DNA from: Actinokineospora sp. NBRC 105648
Lineage (GTDB): Bacteria > Actinomycetota > Actinomycetes > Mycobacteriales > Pseudonocardiaceae
NCBI RefSeq assembly: GCF_030269645.1
Contig: NZ_BSTR01000033.1
Coordinates: 25,956-89,955, forward strand
Direction: 5' to 3'
Length of the DNA: 64,000 nucleotides
Shown here in pieces: positions 16,297-25,734 of this stretch; position 1 is the first letter of the stretch, and every line of letters begins with the position of its first letter. Under the pieces are notes generated by a model. The model saw nothing but the letters and a program-made list of their open reading frames with translations, had not been told where the DNA came from and did no database searches. The translations under genes and the position numbers were made by a program.

Positions 16297-17691
16297 GTGG
16301 CCCACTACGACCTCGTGATCATCGGGACCGGATCCGGCAACTCGATCCTGGACCCGCGCTTCGCCGACCTGCGGGTGGCGATCGTCGAGCGGGGGGTGTT
16401 CGGCGGGACGTGCCTCAACGTCGGGTGCATCCCGACGAAGATGTTCGTGCACGCCGCGGACGTGGCGGCGACGCCGTCGAAGTCGAGTCGGCTGGGCGTC
16501 GACGAGACCCTGGACCGGGTCCGGTGGCCCGACATCCGCGACCGGATCTTCGGGCGGATCGACCCCATCGCCGAGGGCGGCCGCAAGTACCGGCAAGAGC
16601 ACCCGGACAACGTGAACGTCACCGTCTACAACGGCAACGCGAGGTTCACCGCCCCGCGCGAGCTGGAGATCACCCCGAACGACGGCTCCCCCGCCGAGAC
16701 CGTCACCGCAGACCGGTTCGTCTTGGCCGCGGGTGGCCGCGCTGTGGTCCCCGACATCGAGGGCATCCACGACGTCCACTTCCACACAAGCGACACGGTC
16801 ATGCGGCTCGACGAGCTCCCCGGCAGCATCACCATCCTGGGAAGCGGGTTCGTCGCCGCCGAGTTCGCGCACGTGTTCTCCTCATTCGGCGTCCAGGTAA
16901 CGCTAATCGCGCGCTCAGGCGCTCTATTGCGCGGCGAAGACCGCGACGTGAGCCTCCGCTTCACGCAACTCGCGCAAGAGCGCTGGGACGTGCGCCTGGA
17001 CCGCAAGGCAGTGAGGGCTGAGAGCCTCGACGCAGGCGTCCGGCTCCACCTTGAGGGCCCGCAGGGCGCCGAGACCGTGGACAGCGACCTCCTGCTCGTC
17101 GCCACCGGGCGCACGCCCAACTCCGACCAGCTCGACGTCGCGGCGGCAGGCATCGAGGTGCTGCCCAGCGGGCACGTCAAGGTCGACGAGTACCAGCGCA
17201 CGACCGCCGACGGGGTGTGGGCGCTGGGCGACATCTCCTCGCCGTACGAGCTCAAGCACGTGGCCAACCACGAGGCGCGCGTCGTGCAGCACAACCTCTT
17301 GCACCCGGACGACCTCCAAGCCGCCGATCACCGGTTCGTCCCGCACGCGGTGTTCACCTCGCCGCAGATCGCGTCGGTGGGGATCACCGAGCAGGAGGCG
17401 GAGCGGAGCGGCATCAGCTGGGTCGCGTCGTCGCAGGCGTACGCGGGCATCGCCTACGGCTGGGCGATGGAGGACACCACCGGCTTCGCCAAGGTCATCG
17501 CCGACCCGGACACCGGTCTGATCCTCGGCGCGCACATCATCGGGCCGCAGGCGCCGACGGTGATCCAGCCGCTGATCCAGGCGATGAGCTTCGGCCTGGA
17601 CGCCCGCGCGGTGGCCAGGGGCCAGTACTGGATCCACCCGGGCATGCCCGAGGTGGTCGAGAACGCCCTGCTCAGCCTGCCGCTGTCCTAG
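16297..17691 (+). CDS. mtr: Mycothione reductase
   Basis: This flavoprotein disulfide reductase has 464 residues from the GTG at 16297, matching the family length. It has the FAD motif YDLVIIGTGSGNS, the redox-active pair CLNVGC, the NAD(P)H domain SITILGSGFVAAEFAHVF, the second FAD motif TADGVWALGD, and the dimer-interface His-Glu in HPGMPEVVENALL. It reduces oxidised mycothiol, the actinobacterial thiol buffer. Upstream ATG and GTG codons (16279, 16231) would add residues outside the family. Its stop overlaps the convergent transporter gene by 4 bp. Confidence 0.92.
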   Translation: MAHYDLVIIGTGSGNSILDPRFADLRVAIVERGVFGGTCLNVGCIPTKMFVHAADVAATPSKSSRLGVDETLDRVRWPDIRDRIFGRIDPIAEGGRKYRQEHPDNVNVTVYNGNARFTAPRELEITPNDGSPAETVTADRFVLAAGGRAVVPDIEGIHDVHFHTSDTVMRLDELPGSITILGSGFVAAEFAHVFSSFGVQVTLIARSGALLRGEDRDVSLRFTQLAQERWDVRLDRKAVRAESLDAGVRLHLEGPQGAETVDSDLLLVATGRTPNSDQLDVAAAGIEVLPSGHVKVDEYQRTTADGVWALGDISSPYELKHVANHEARVVQHNLLHPDDLQAADHRFVPHAVFTSPQIASVGITEQEAERSGISWVASSQAYAGIAYGWAMEDTTGFAKVIADPDTGLILGAHIIGPQAPTVIQPLIQAMSFGLDARAVARGQYWIHPGMPEVVENALLSLPLS

Positions 17692-19043
17692 ACCTCGACG
17701 GCGGCCGTGGAGGCCTTGGAGGCCTTGGAGGCCTTGGAGGCCTTGGAGGCCTTGGAGGCCTTGGAGGCCTTGGAGGCCTTGGACGCCACTGTCCTGGGCC
17801 GACCCGCCGAGTGGCCGACGACCGCCTGCGCGGCGATGACGACGATCACGAAGACGAGCGACACCGTCCACCCGCCGGTGAGGCCCCGGAAGAGGCCGAA
17901 CAGGAACGGTCCCAGCGCGCCGATCAGGTAGCCGATGCTCTGGGCCATCGCCGAGAGCGTGGCGGTGTCGTCGGGGTCTTCGGTGCGCAGCGCGATGAGG
18001 GTGATGGCCAGCGGGAACACGCCCATGCCGAACCCGGTCAGCAGGGTCCAGGCCAGCGGCGCGGCGGCGGGGGCGACCAGCAGGCCGACCATGCCGAGAC
18101 CGCCCAGCGAGGTCATCACCACGATCACGGTGGACTGCGATCGCGCGCGCACGGCGAGCGGCGGCAGCACCAGACCCATCGGGACGCCGAACAGGCTGGT
18201 GATCGCGAGGTAGATCCCGGCGAGGTTGCGGTCGACGCCCGCGTCGATGAAGACCTCGGGCAGCCAGCCCATGACGGTGTAGGCGACCAGGGCCTGCAAG
18301 CCGAAGAAGATCGTGACCGTCCACGCCAGCCGGTCGCGCAGCAGCGACCGACCGCGGCGCGGGACGGCCACCGTCGCGTCCGTCGTGTGCCGGGCCCCCA
18401 GCCCCCACACGAGCAACGCCCCCGCGGCGAGGAGCCCCCACGCGCCCAGGGCCACGCGCCAGCCACCCAGGGCGTCCGAGAGCGGCGCGGTCACCGCGGC
18501 ACCAAGACCGCCGCCGGCTGCGAGTGTCGCCGTGTACACGCCGGTGACCATCCCGAGCCTGCTCGGGAACGACTGCTTGATCACCACGGGGATGAGCACG
18601 TTGCCGACCGCGATGCCCGCGCAGGCGACCAGCGTGCCGCCGAGGACGACGACCGGCCCGTCCAACACCCGCAGGACCAGCCCCGCGGTCAGCAGGGCCA
18701 GTGCCCAGCCGACCGCCCGCGCCATGCCGAAACGCCTGCTCAGCGCGGGGGCGAGTACCCCGGCGAGGCCGAAGCAGATGGCCGGGACGGCGGTGAGCGC
18801 GCTGGCCCAGGCGTGCGCGGCACCGACGGAGCCGCGCACCTCCTCGAGCACGGATGCCAGACTGGTGACCGCGGGCCGCAGGTTGGCCGCGGCCAGCGCG
18901 ACCCCCACGAGCAGCAGCGGGGTGCCGATCAGGGCAGTGTTTCGGGCACTGTTTCCGGCCGGGTGCGCCGACTGTGTCCCACTCGGCGGGGTTGACGTGG
19001 CAATCTTGACGTCCTTGGCGTCCTGCCCGCGGTGGACCGTCAT
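17688..19043 (-). CDS. MFS transporter, CynX/NimT type, with (Lys-Ala-Ser)n tail
   Basis: The protein has 451 residues with about 12 membrane helices. The N-terminal phrase LLLVGVALAAANLRPAVTSL is diagnostic of the CynX (cyanate/nitroimidazole) branch of the major facilitator superfamily. Its substrate is unknown. After the last helix the C-terminus is a run of eight Lys-Ala-Ser units encoded by a 9-bp tandem repeat, then TAAVEV. A 30-residue hydrophilic N-terminus precedes helix 1. The ATG at 19043 faces the GntR/FCD regulator gene across 47 bp holding a palindrome, so the regulator probably controls it. Confidence 0.88.
   Translation of the reverse strand: MTVHRGQDAKDVKIATSTPPSGTQSAHPAGNSARNTALIGTPLLLVGVALAAANLRPAVTSLASVLEEVRGSVGAAHAWASALTAVPAICFGLAGVLAPALSRRFGMARAVGWALALLTAGLVLRVLDGPVVVLGGTLVACAGIAVGNVLIPVVIKQSFPSRLGMVTGVYTATLAAGGGLGAAVTAPLSDALGGWRVALGAWGLLAAGALLVWGLGARHTTDATVAVPRRGRSLLRDRLAWTVTIFFGLQALVAYTVMGWLPEVFIDAGVDRNLAGIYLAITSLFGVPMGLVLPPLAVRARSQSTVIVVMTSLGGLGMVGLLVAPAAAPLAWTLLTGFGMGVFPLAITLIALRTEDPDDTATLSAMAQSIGYLIGALGPFLFGLFRGLTGGWTVSLVFVIVVIAAQAVVGHSAGRPRTVASKASKASKASKASKASKASKASKASTAAVEV
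17707..17785. repeat. 9-bp tandem repeat encoding (Lys-Ala-Ser)n
   Basis: Nearly nine perfect copies of the 9-bp unit TTGGAGGCC occupy this stretch (plus-strand sense), with edge variants GTGGAGGCC and TTGGACGCC. They encode the C-terminal KAS repeats of the minus-strand transporter. The unit length keeps the frame when copies are gained or lost, so length polymorphism between strains is expected. Confidence 0.92.
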
Positions 19044-19057
19044 GGAACGAGTATCAC

Positions 19058-19072
19058 AAACATAGGATGTTT
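19058..19072. promoter_or_regulatory. Candidate GntR/FCD operator
   Basis: A perfect palindrome AAACAT-AGG-ATGTTT lies in the 47-bp divergent gap between the transporter (start 19043) and the GntR-family regulator (start 19091). It is AT-rich in a GC-rich setting. Position and symmetry suit autoregulation and transporter control; binding is inferred. Confidence 0.55.
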
Positions 19073-19090
19073 TGCTGAAAGGATGGCGCT

Positions 19091-19765
19091 GTGCCGTTGG
19101 CCACTACCCGGCGTTCCGGCCTCGTCGACCAGGTGATCGAGCAGATGCGCTCGGCGATCACCAGTGCGGAGTGGAAGGTCGGCGAGCGCATCCCGACCGA
19201 ACCAGAGCTGGTCACCGCCCTGGGCGTCGGGCGCAACACCGTGCGCGAGGCGGTGCGCGCGCTGGCGCACGCGGGCCTGCTGGAGGTGCGCCAGGGTGAT
19301 GGCACATTCGTGCGGGCCACCAGCGAGTTCTCCGGTGCCGTGCGCAGGCTGGCGGGCACCGAGCTGCGCGACGTGCTGCAGGTCCGGCGCACCCTGGAGG
19401 TCGAGGGCGCCCGGCTGGCCGCGGCGAACCGCACCGACCAGGACCTGGCGGAGCTGACCGAGCTGCTCGACGCCCGTGACCACTCCATGGTCAGCAAGGA
19501 CTACGAGATCGGCGTCGACCAGGACGCCGCGTTCCACCTCGCGGTGGTGAAGTGCTCGCACAACCCGCTGCTCGCCGAGCTCTACCAGGGCCTCACCGAG
19601 GTGGTGCGGGCCTCGGTGGCCAGCACCGTGAGCACCAAGCCCAACCTGGCCACCATCGACCACCAGCGGCTGCTGGGCGCCATCCGCGACCAGGACAGCG
19701 ACCGCGCGGCGGCCGAGGCGGGCGGCTTCCTCGACGAGCTGATCGCCGACCTCGACCTCGACTAG
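19091..19765 (+). CDS. GntR family regulator, FadR/FCD subfamily
   Basis: The protein has 224 residues. The winged-helix DNA-binding domain is residues about 8-75 (VGERIPTEPELVTALGVGRN then TVREAVRALAHAGLLEVRQG). The FCD ligand domain is residues about 88-215, with metal-ligand-type residues in DQDAAFHLAVVKCSHNP and IDHQRLLGAI. FCD regulators respond to small carboxylates and usually repress the adjacent transport or catabolic gene, here the CynX-type transporter. The GTG at 19091 has AGGA 8 nt upstream. Confidence 0.9.
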   Translation: MPLATTRRSGLVDQVIEQMRSAITSAEWKVGERIPTEPELVTALGVGRNTVREAVRALAHAGLLEVRQGDGTFVRATSEFSGAVRRLAGTELRDVLQVRRTLEVEGARLAAANRTDQDLAELTELLDARDHSMVSKDYEIGVDQDAAFHLAVVKCSHNPLLAELYQGLTEVVRASVASTVSTKPNLATIDHQRLLGAIRDQDSDRAAAEAGGFLDELIADLDLD

Positions 19766-19840
19766 GCACGTGCCCGGTGCGGCCGGCGTGACTGCGGCGG
19801 GTGTGCCCGTCGCCCGAACCGGTGACTCGCCGGGAGGGCG

Positions 19841-21361
19841 CTAGGCCCCCGGCGGCAGCGCGCGCAGGCCCGCGGGCGCGCCGTGCTCGATGAGGCGCAG
19901 TACGGCGTCGGTGTCGAGGTTCTCGGCCACCAGGTCGCCGAGCAGGTCGAGCTGGGCGGCGCGCGCGGCGGCGAAGGACACGTCCGGCGCGGGCACGAAG
20001 CCGTCCCGGCCGGAGTGCTCGGCCGCCCAGCGCAGCAGGGCGCGCCGGACGCCGTCGTTCTCCAGCAGGCCGTGCCAGTGCGTGCCGAGGACGGCGCCCG
20101 CCGCCACCCCCTCGACCGTGCCGTCGGGCAGTGTGAGCAGGCCGGGCAGGTCTCCCCGGCGGACCACTCGGCCGTGGTGGATCTCGTAGCCGGTCGCGGG
20201 CTCGCCGAAGGCGGTGCCGACCGGCCGGGTGAGCGTCTTGGCCTGGTCGAACTCGACGTCGAGGTCGAGCAGGCCGAGGCCGTCGACCAGGCCCGCGCCC
20301 GACTCCACCCGGTCGTCGATGGACGCGCCGAGCATCTGGAACCCGCCGCACACCCCGAGCACCGGCAGGCCGCGGCCCGCGTGCTCGGTCACCGCGGCGG
20401 CCAGCCCGGTGCGCCGCAGCCAGCCCAGATCGTCCACAGTGGACTTGGAGCCGGGCAGCACCACCAGGTCGGCGTCGGCCAGCCGGGACGGCTCGGTGAC
20501 GAAGCGCACCGACACCCCCGGTTCGCAGGCGAGTGCCTCGACGTCGGTGGCGTTGGAGATGCGCGGCAGCCGCACCACGGCGACGCGGAGCCACTGCGCG
20601 CCGACGGGGGGCGCGGGTCGGCCCACCACGCCGTCGGCGGCGTAGGAGAGCGAGTCCTCCGCGTCGAGCCACAGTTCCTCGCGCCAGGGCAGCACACCCA
20701 GGACGTCACGCCCGGTGAGATCGCGCAGTTGGCGCAGTCCGGGCTCCAGCAGCGCCGGGTCGCCGCGGAACTTGTTGACGATGAACCCGCAGACCAGCGC
20801 TTGGTCGGCCGCGTCCAACAGGGCGAGCGTGCCGAAGAGGTGGGCGAATACCCCGCCGCGGTCGATGTCGCCGACGACGACCACCGGCAGGTCAGCCGCC
20901 CGGGCCAGGCCCATGTTCGCGATGTCTCCCGCCCGCAGGTTGATCTCCGTCGGTGAGCCCGCGCCCTCGCAGACCACGACCTCGTAGTCGGCCCGCAGGT
21001 CGGCCAACGTCGCGAGCACCGTCCGCATCAGGTCGGCCTTGAGCTCCCGGTAGGACATCGCGGTGGCCACACCGGCGGGCTTGCCCAGGACCACGACCTG
21101 CGAGCTGCGGTCGGACCCCGGCTTGAGCAGGACCGGGTTGAACCGCACGCTCGGCTCCAGCCCGCAGGCAGCCGCCTGGACCGCCTGCGCCCGACCGATC
21201 TCGCCGCCCTCGATGGTCACCATCGAGTTGTTGGACATGTTCTGCGCCTTGAACGGCGCCACCCGCACGCCCTGGCGCGCCAGCCAGCGGCACAGACCGG
21301 CGACCACGACGCTCTTGCCCGCGTCCGAGGTGGTGCCCGCCACCAGCAGCGCTCCGGCCAT
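19841..21361 (-). CDS. cobQ: Cobyric acid synthase (glutamine-hydrolysing)
   Basis: The 506-residue length is typical. The N-terminal ATP-dependent synthetase domain begins with [20 protein letters not shown] (P-loop) and contains [18 protein letters not shown]. The C-terminal class I glutamine amidotransferase domain has the nucleophile Cys in [12 protein letters not shown] and the catalytic His in [10 protein letters not shown]. It amidates the b, d, e and g side chains of adenosyl-cobyrinic acid diamide in cobalamin synthesis. It lies alone here, 13 kb from cobL. It is divergent from the following hydrolase gene. Confidence 0.95.
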   Translation of the reverse strand: MAGALLVAGTTSDAGKSVVVAGLCRWLARQGVRVAPFKAQNMSNNSMVTIEGGEIGRAQAVQAAACGLEPSVRFNPVLLKPGSDRSSQVVVLGKPAGVATAMSYRELKADLMRTVLATLADLRADYEVVVCEGAGSPTEINLRAGDIANMGLARAADLPVVVVGDIDRGGVFAHLFGTLALLDAADQALVCGFIVNKFRGDPALLEPGLRQLRDLTGRDVLGVLPWREELWLDAEDSLSYAADGVVGRPAPPVGAQWLRVAVVRLPRISNATDVEALACEPGVSVRFVTEPSRLADADLVVLPGSKSTVDDLGWLRRTGLAAAVTEHAGRGLPVLGVCGGFQMLGASIDDRVESGAGLVDGLGLLDLDVEFDQAKTLTRPVGTAFGEPATGYEIHHGRVVRRGDLPGLLTLPDGTVEGVAAGAVLGTHWHGLLENDGVRRALLRWAAEHSGRDGFVPAPDVSFAAARAAQLDLLGDLVAENLDTDAVLRLIEHGAPAGLRALPPGA

Positions 21362-21411
21362 CCCGCGCGTCCCCTCCCCCGATACCTCGACCTGCTGACA
21401 TCATCCCGGTC

Positions 21412-22110
21412 ATGCCCGCAGCACCCGTCACCGCCGTCCTGGTGCACAGCCCCTACCTCGGCCCCGCCACCCTGCGCCCGCTCGCCGACGAGCTGGCCGC
21501 GCTGGGACACCCGTCGGTGGTGCTGGACCTGCTGCCCAGCGTCGCGGCCGCGCCGGTGCACCAGCGGCTGATCGGGGCCTTCGCCGACGCCCTCTCCGAC
21601 GCCGCGCTCACCGGCCCGCTGATGCTCGTCGGCCACAGCGGCGCGGGTCCGCTGCTGCCCGCGTTCGCCGACGAACTGGAAGACGCACGCGGTTTGCTCT
21701 ACCTGGACGCGGGTCTGCCGACGCCGGGTAAGAGCTGGCGCGACGTGTATCCGCCCGAGCTGTACGCAAAGCTCCGGCAGCACAGCCGAGACGGTCTGCT
21801 CCCGCACTGGCCGCAGTGGTTCGACGAAGACCCGTTGCACGACATCACAGACGACTCCCTGCGCGCGGAGATCGCCGACGAACTCCCCGAGGTAGCGCTG
21901 GCGTTCCTCAAAGAGCCGCGCCCGAGCGTCGAGTGGAGCGGGCCCGCGGGCTACGTGGCGCTGTCCGCCGCGTACGCCGAAGAGCTTGCGGCGGCGCGCG
22001 AACTCGGCTGGCCGACACGTGCGCTCGACCTGCACCACCTGGCCACCGCGACCGACCCGCGGCCGGTCGCGGTGGCAGTGCTGGAGGTCCTGCTCACGCT
22101 GGCAGGGTGA
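21412..22110 (+). CDS. Alpha/beta-fold hydrolase
   Basis: The protein has 232 residues. The nucleophile elbow is [19 protein letters not shown] (Ser in GHSGAG). [20 protein letters not shown] resembles the oxyanion loop region, and the C-terminal [15 protein letters not shown] probably supplies the catalytic His. The substrate is unknown. The ATG at 21412 is 50 bp from the divergent cobQ start. The 3' end overlaps the convergent map gene by 17 bp. Confidence 0.8.
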   Translation: MPAAPVTAVLVHSPYLGPATLRPLADELAALGHPSVVLDLLPSVAAAPVHQRLIGAFADALSDAALTGPLMLVGHSGAGPLLPAFADELEDARGLLYLDAGLPTPGKSWRDVYPPELYAKLRQHSRDGLLPHWPQWFDEDPLHDITDDSLRAEIADELPEVALAFLKEPRPSVEWSGPAGYVALSAAYAEELAAARELGWPTRALDLHHLATATDPRPVAVAVLEVLLTLAG

Positions 22111-22954
22111 GGATCTCCGCGCCGCTGTCGGTGACCAAGAGGGTGTGCTCGAACTGCGCGGTCCACGACTTGTCCTTGGTGGTCGCCGTCCAGTTGTCGG
22201 CCCACAGGTCGTAGTCGACGCCGCCGAGGGTGATCATCGGCTCGATGGTGAAGGTCATCCCGGCCTCGATCAGCGTCGGGTCGTTGAGGTCCTCGTAGTG
22301 CAGCACCACGAGTCCACTGTGGAACGACCGGGCGATGCCGTGGCCGGTGAACGCGCGCACCACGCCGTAGTCGAACCGCTTGGCGTACTTCTCGATCACC
22401 CGGCCGATCACGTTGAACGCCCGGCCCGGCCGCACGGCGGCGATGGCGCGCATGGTGGCCTCGTGCGTGCGCTCGACCAGCAGCCGCGCCTCCTCGCTCA
22501 CCTCGCCCGCGAGGAAGGTCGCGTTCGTGTCGCCGTGCACGCCGCCGAGGTAGGCGGTGACGTCGATGTTGACGATGTCGCCGTCCTCGATCACCGTCGA
22601 GTCCGGGATGCCGTGGCAGATCACCTCGTTGAGCGAGACGCAGCACGACTTGGGGAACCCGCGGTAGCCCAGCGTCGAGGGGTAGGCGCGGTGGTCGAGC
22701 AGGAACTCGTGCACGACCGCGTCGATGTCGTCGGTGGTCGCTCCCGGCTTGACGGCCTTGCCGCCCTCCTGCAGCGCCTGCGCGGCGATCCGGCCCGCCA
22801 CGCGCATCGCCTCGATGATCTCCGGCGGCTGCACCCACGGGTCGGTGTTCTTCGCGGGCGCGGGGCGGTCCACGTACTCGGGGCGGACGATGGTGGACGG
22901 CACGACCCGGCGGGGCGACTGCTTGCCGGGTGTCAGGAGGGCGCGGGCGGACAT
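22094..22954 (-). CDS. map: Type I methionine aminopeptidase
   Basis: It removes N-terminal Met from nascent proteins. The 286-residue form carries the N-terminal Pro-rich extension seen in mycobacterial MapB (about 285 residues). Metal ligands are visible in [19 protein letters not shown] (two Asp), [11 protein letters not shown] (His), FTIEPMI (Glu) and QFEHTLLV (Glu), with the substrate-site His in [19 protein letters not shown]. The ATG at 22954 is used; a GTG at 22963 is in frame. It follows the penicillin-binding protein gene closely on the same strand (15 to 25 bp), probably in one operon. Confidence 0.95.
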   Translation of the reverse strand: MSARALLTPGKQSPRRVVPSTIVRPEYVDRPAPAKNTDPWVQPPEIIEAMRVAGRIAAQALQEGGKAVKPGATTDDIDAVVHEFLLDHRAYPSTLGYRGFPKSCCVSLNEVICHGIPDSTVIEDGDIVNIDVTAYLGGVHGDTNATFLAGEVSEEARLLVERTHEATMRAIAAVRPGRAFNVIGRVIEKYAKRFDYGVVRAFTGHGIARSFHSGLVVLHYEDLNDPTLIEAGMTFTIEPMITLGGVDYDLWADNWTATTKDKSWTAQFEHTLLVTDSGAEILTLPA

Positions 22955-22978
22955 GCCCTCCACCCTACGACCACCCGC

Positions 22979-24784
22979 TCAGGCCAGGCCCGCCAGGAAC
23001 CTCCCGGTGGCCGCGACCGCCGTACCGGACTGCCCGACGTCGGTGAGCAGCACGGCGAAGGCCAGGTCACCGCGGTAGCCGACGAACCAGCCGTGCGAGT
23101 GAGTCCCGTCACCGAACTGGGCGGTGCCGGTCTTGCCGCGCACGTCGCCGTAGGGGGCGAGCGCGCCCGCGGTGCCCATGGCGACCACCTCGGCCATCAT
23201 CGCCCGGACCGGGTCGAGCACCGCGACCGGGACCGCGTCGGGGGTGGTGTCGGCCTTGGTCTCCACGCCGCGCACCAGGACCGGCTTGGGCACCGCGCCC
23301 GAGGCCACCGCGGAGACCAGCACAGCCATCCCGAACGGGCTGGCCACGACCTTGCCCTGGCCGAAGCCGTCCTCGGCGCGCTCGGTCTTGCCCGCCGCGG
23401 GCGGGACCGAGCCGGTGATCGTGGTGATCCCGGGGATGACGAAGTCCACGCCCAGGCCGAGCTGCTTGGCCATCCCGGTCAGGTCCTCGGGTCCCATGGT
23501 GACCGCGAGGTCGGCGAAGGTGGTGTTGCAGGAGAACGCGAACGCGCTGTGCAGCGGGATCACGCCCTTGTCGAACCGGTTGCTGTTGGGGATCTCGCGG
23601 CCGTCGATGGTGGTCGTCCCCGGGCAGCCCAGCGCCGAGTCGGCGGTGGCCTTGCCGGAGGAGATGGCCTCGGCGGCGGTCACGATCTTGAAGGTGGAGC
23701 CCGGCGGGTAGCGCCCGGTGAGCGCGAGCGAGCCCTGCTTGTCGGCCGGGTCGTTCTGCGCGACCGCGAGCACCTCGCCGGTGGAGGGCTGGATGGCCAC
23801 GACCATCGACGGTGTCGCCTCGCCCGCGATCGCCGCCTGCGCGGCGTTCTGCACCTTCTTGCTCAGCGCCAGCTGCACCGCCTTCGCGGGCTCGGCGGGC
23901 TTGGCGAAGAGCTCCTCGCCCTCGGCGCCGGTGCTGTCGACGGTGTACACCCGCCAGCCGGACTTGCCCTCGACCTGGTCCTCCACGACCTTGCGCAGGG
24001 CGGGCATCAGGGTCGGGGCCAGCTTGCGGTCGACCGGCAGCAACCGCGACTCGGCGGTGAACCGGACGCCCTGCAGCTCGTAGATCAGCGGCCGGACCTT
24101 CTGGTAGTCCGCGTCGCGCAGGACGATCACCTGGTAGGGCTGGCCGTTCGCCTTGGCCGCGCCGTCGAGGATGGCCTGCGCGGTGACCGAGGCGTCAATG
24201 CCGGCGAGCGCCTTGGCCAGCTCACCGGCGATGGCGTTCGCGTCCCCCGCCTTGGCCGGGTCGAACAGCACCGAGACCACCCGTTCGGGCTGCAGCACCG
24301 CCTCGCCGTCGCGGTCGAGCACCGGCGCCAGCTGCGGCGCGGCGTCCTCGACCGCCAGCGCCTGCTGCGCGCCGAGCTTGGGGTGCAGCACGGCGGGCTC
24401 CCAGTGCACCTTCCAGCTCTCGCCCTGCTGGCGCAGGCCGAAGGTGCTCTCGTAGGACCACAGCCGGGCCTTGCCCAGGTCCCAGGTGATCTGGAAGGTG
24501 GCCTTCGGGCTCGGCCCGTCCGGCTGGTCGACCTTGGTCACCGACCCGGTCACGGTGGCGGGCTTGAGCGCGCCGCGGACCTTGTCCATCAGGTCCTTGG
24601 CCGAACCGGCCGAGTCGGTCTGCGCGGACGCGGTGGCGGTGTCGCCGCCGGTGAACGCGGCGAGGAACTGGCGGGCGGCGTCCTCGGGTCCTGGTTCGGA
24701 GCCGAACACACCGCAGGCCGACGACGGGAGGACGACCGCCAGCGCGGCGAGCAGGGCGACTGGGCGGCGGGAGTTGGCGCGCAC
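22979..24784 (-). CDS. Class B penicillin-binding protein (lipoprotein), Rv2864c type
   Basis: This 601-residue protein has a lipobox near residue 24 (VVLPSSAC). An NTF2/MecA-N-like domain follows (residues about 30-150), then a dimerisation region and a transpeptidase domain (residues about 335-600). The catalytic motifs are all present: GSTFKI (SxxK), AFSCNTTF (SxN) and RGKTGTAQFG (KTG). It cross-links peptidoglycan outside the membrane. The MecA-N-like domain is the type found in low-affinity PBPs, so reduced beta-lactam sensitivity is possible (inference). It lies between map and the Rv2867c-like gene, as in mycobacteria. Confidence 0.9.
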   Translation of the reverse strand: MRANSRRPVALLAALAVVLPSSACGVFGSEPGPEDAARQFLAAFTGGDTATASAQTDSAGSAKDLMDKVRGALKPATVTGSVTKVDQPDGPSPKATFQITWDLGKARLWSYESTFGLRQQGESWKVHWEPAVLHPKLGAQQALAVEDAAPQLAPVLDRDGEAVLQPERVVSVLFDPAKAGDANAIAGELAKALAGIDASVTAQAILDGAAKANGQPYQVIVLRDADYQKVRPLIYELQGVRFTAESRLLPVDRKLAPTLMPALRKVVEDQVEGKSGWRVYTVDSTGAEGEELFAKPAEPAKAVQLALSKKVQNAAQAAIAGEATPSMVVAIQPSTGEVLAVAQNDPADKQGSLALTGRYPPGSTFKIVTAAEAISSGKATADSALGCPGTTTIDGREIPNSNRFDKGVIPLHSAFAFSCNTTFADLAVTMGPEDLTGMAKQLGLGVDFVIPGITTITGSVPPAAGKTERAEDGFGQGKVVASPFGMAVLVSAVASGAVPKPVLVRGVETKADTTPDAVPVAVLDPVRAMMAEVVAMGTAGALAPYGDVRGKTGTAQFGDGTHSHGWFVGYRGDLAFAVLLTDVGQSGTAVAATGRFLAGLA

Positions 24785-24830
24785 GGCCCGAAGTATGCCA
24801 ATCCGGGCGGGACGCCGGGGCGGATCGCGG

Positions 24831-25688
24831 CTAGAACAGGACCGTCGCGTACTGCCCCACCTGCGCGAAGCCGATCCGGTCGTAGACCGCGCGGGCGGGC
24901 GCGTTGTAGCCGTTGACGTACAGGCTGGCCGTCCGGCTCATCCCGGTGACCAGGCGTTGGACCACCGCGGCCGTACCCGTGGCACCCAGGCCGTGGCCCC
25001 GGCGATCGGGGTGCACCCAGACGCCCTGGATCTGGCCGACCGCGGTCGAGAGCGCGCCGATCTCCGCCTTGAACACCACGTCGCCGCCCTCGAACCGGGC
25101 GAACGCGCGGCCACCGGCGATCAGCTCGGCGACCCTGGCCCGGTAGCTCGCGCCGCCGTCCCCCGCGCGCGGGTCGATGCCGACCTCCTCGATGAACATC
25201 TTCACCGCGGCGGGCAGGTAGCGGTCGAGCTCGTCCGGGCGCACCGGCCGCACCAGGGGGTCGGGCACCACCAGCGGCGCGCTGGAGATCGCCATCAGCG
25301 GCTGGTCGGCGCGCACCTCGCGGGCCGGACCCCAGTCCGGTTCCAGCTCGGCCCACAGCCCGAGCACCTGTTCGGCGGGCCCGACCATGGACGAGCACAT
25401 CCGCCTGCGGCGCAGCGCGCGGTCGGCGAAGGCGCGCAGCGCGGACCGCTTGCCGCGCAGCGGGATGAGGTTGGGACCGGCGAAGCAGAGCGCGTCCAGG
25501 CGGCCCACGGTGCGCAGGCCGCGGATGTCGCAGCCCCACACCTCACCGCCCAGGCGCCACGGGTCCAGCCCGACGGACTCGACCCGTGCGGCGACCATGC
25601 ACGACGCGACAGGGTCAGCGGTGAGCACAGCGCGCACCGCCTGACCATCCCGCTCATCGAGCAGCCGCGCTCCTGCTAGCCGCAACAC
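24831..25688 (-). CDS. Two-domain GNAT acetyltransferase (Rv2867c type)
   Basis: The protein has 285 residues. The N-terminal half is the degenerate DUF4081-like GNAT domain (GEVWGCDIRGLRTVGRLDAL). The C-terminal half is an active-looking GNAT fold with VGQIQGVWVHPDRRGHGLGA, the acetyl-CoA pyrophosphate loop, and SLYVNGYNAPARAVYDRIGF. The substrate is unknown. It is adjacent to ispG as in M. tuberculosis, which supports the assignment. The GTG at 25688 lies 46 bp after the ispG stop. Confidence 0.85.
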   Translation of the reverse strand: MLRLAGARLLDERDGQAVRAVLTADPVASCMVAARVESVGLDPWRLGGEVWGCDIRGLRTVGRLDALCFAGPNLIPLRGKRSALRAFADRALRRRRMCSSMVGPAEQVLGLWAELEPDWGPAREVRADQPLMAISSAPLVVPDPLVRPVRPDELDRYLPAAVKMFIEEVGIDPRAGDGGASYRARVAELIAGGRAFARFEGGDVVFKAEIGALSTAVGQIQGVWVHPDRRGHGLGATGTAAVVQRLVTGMSRTASLYVNGYNAPARAVYDRIGFAQVGQYATVLF

Positions 25689-25734
25689 CTCTTAAGCGTG
25701 CCAGATCGCACGTCCGTCGGAAAATGGAGCGCTC

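Noticed and set aside
21986..24916. 976-residue plus-strand open frame opposite map and the PBP
   Set aside because: High-GC antisense shadow: Arg/His/Gly/Asp-rich composition with no motifs, while the minus-strand genes have full catalytic motifs.
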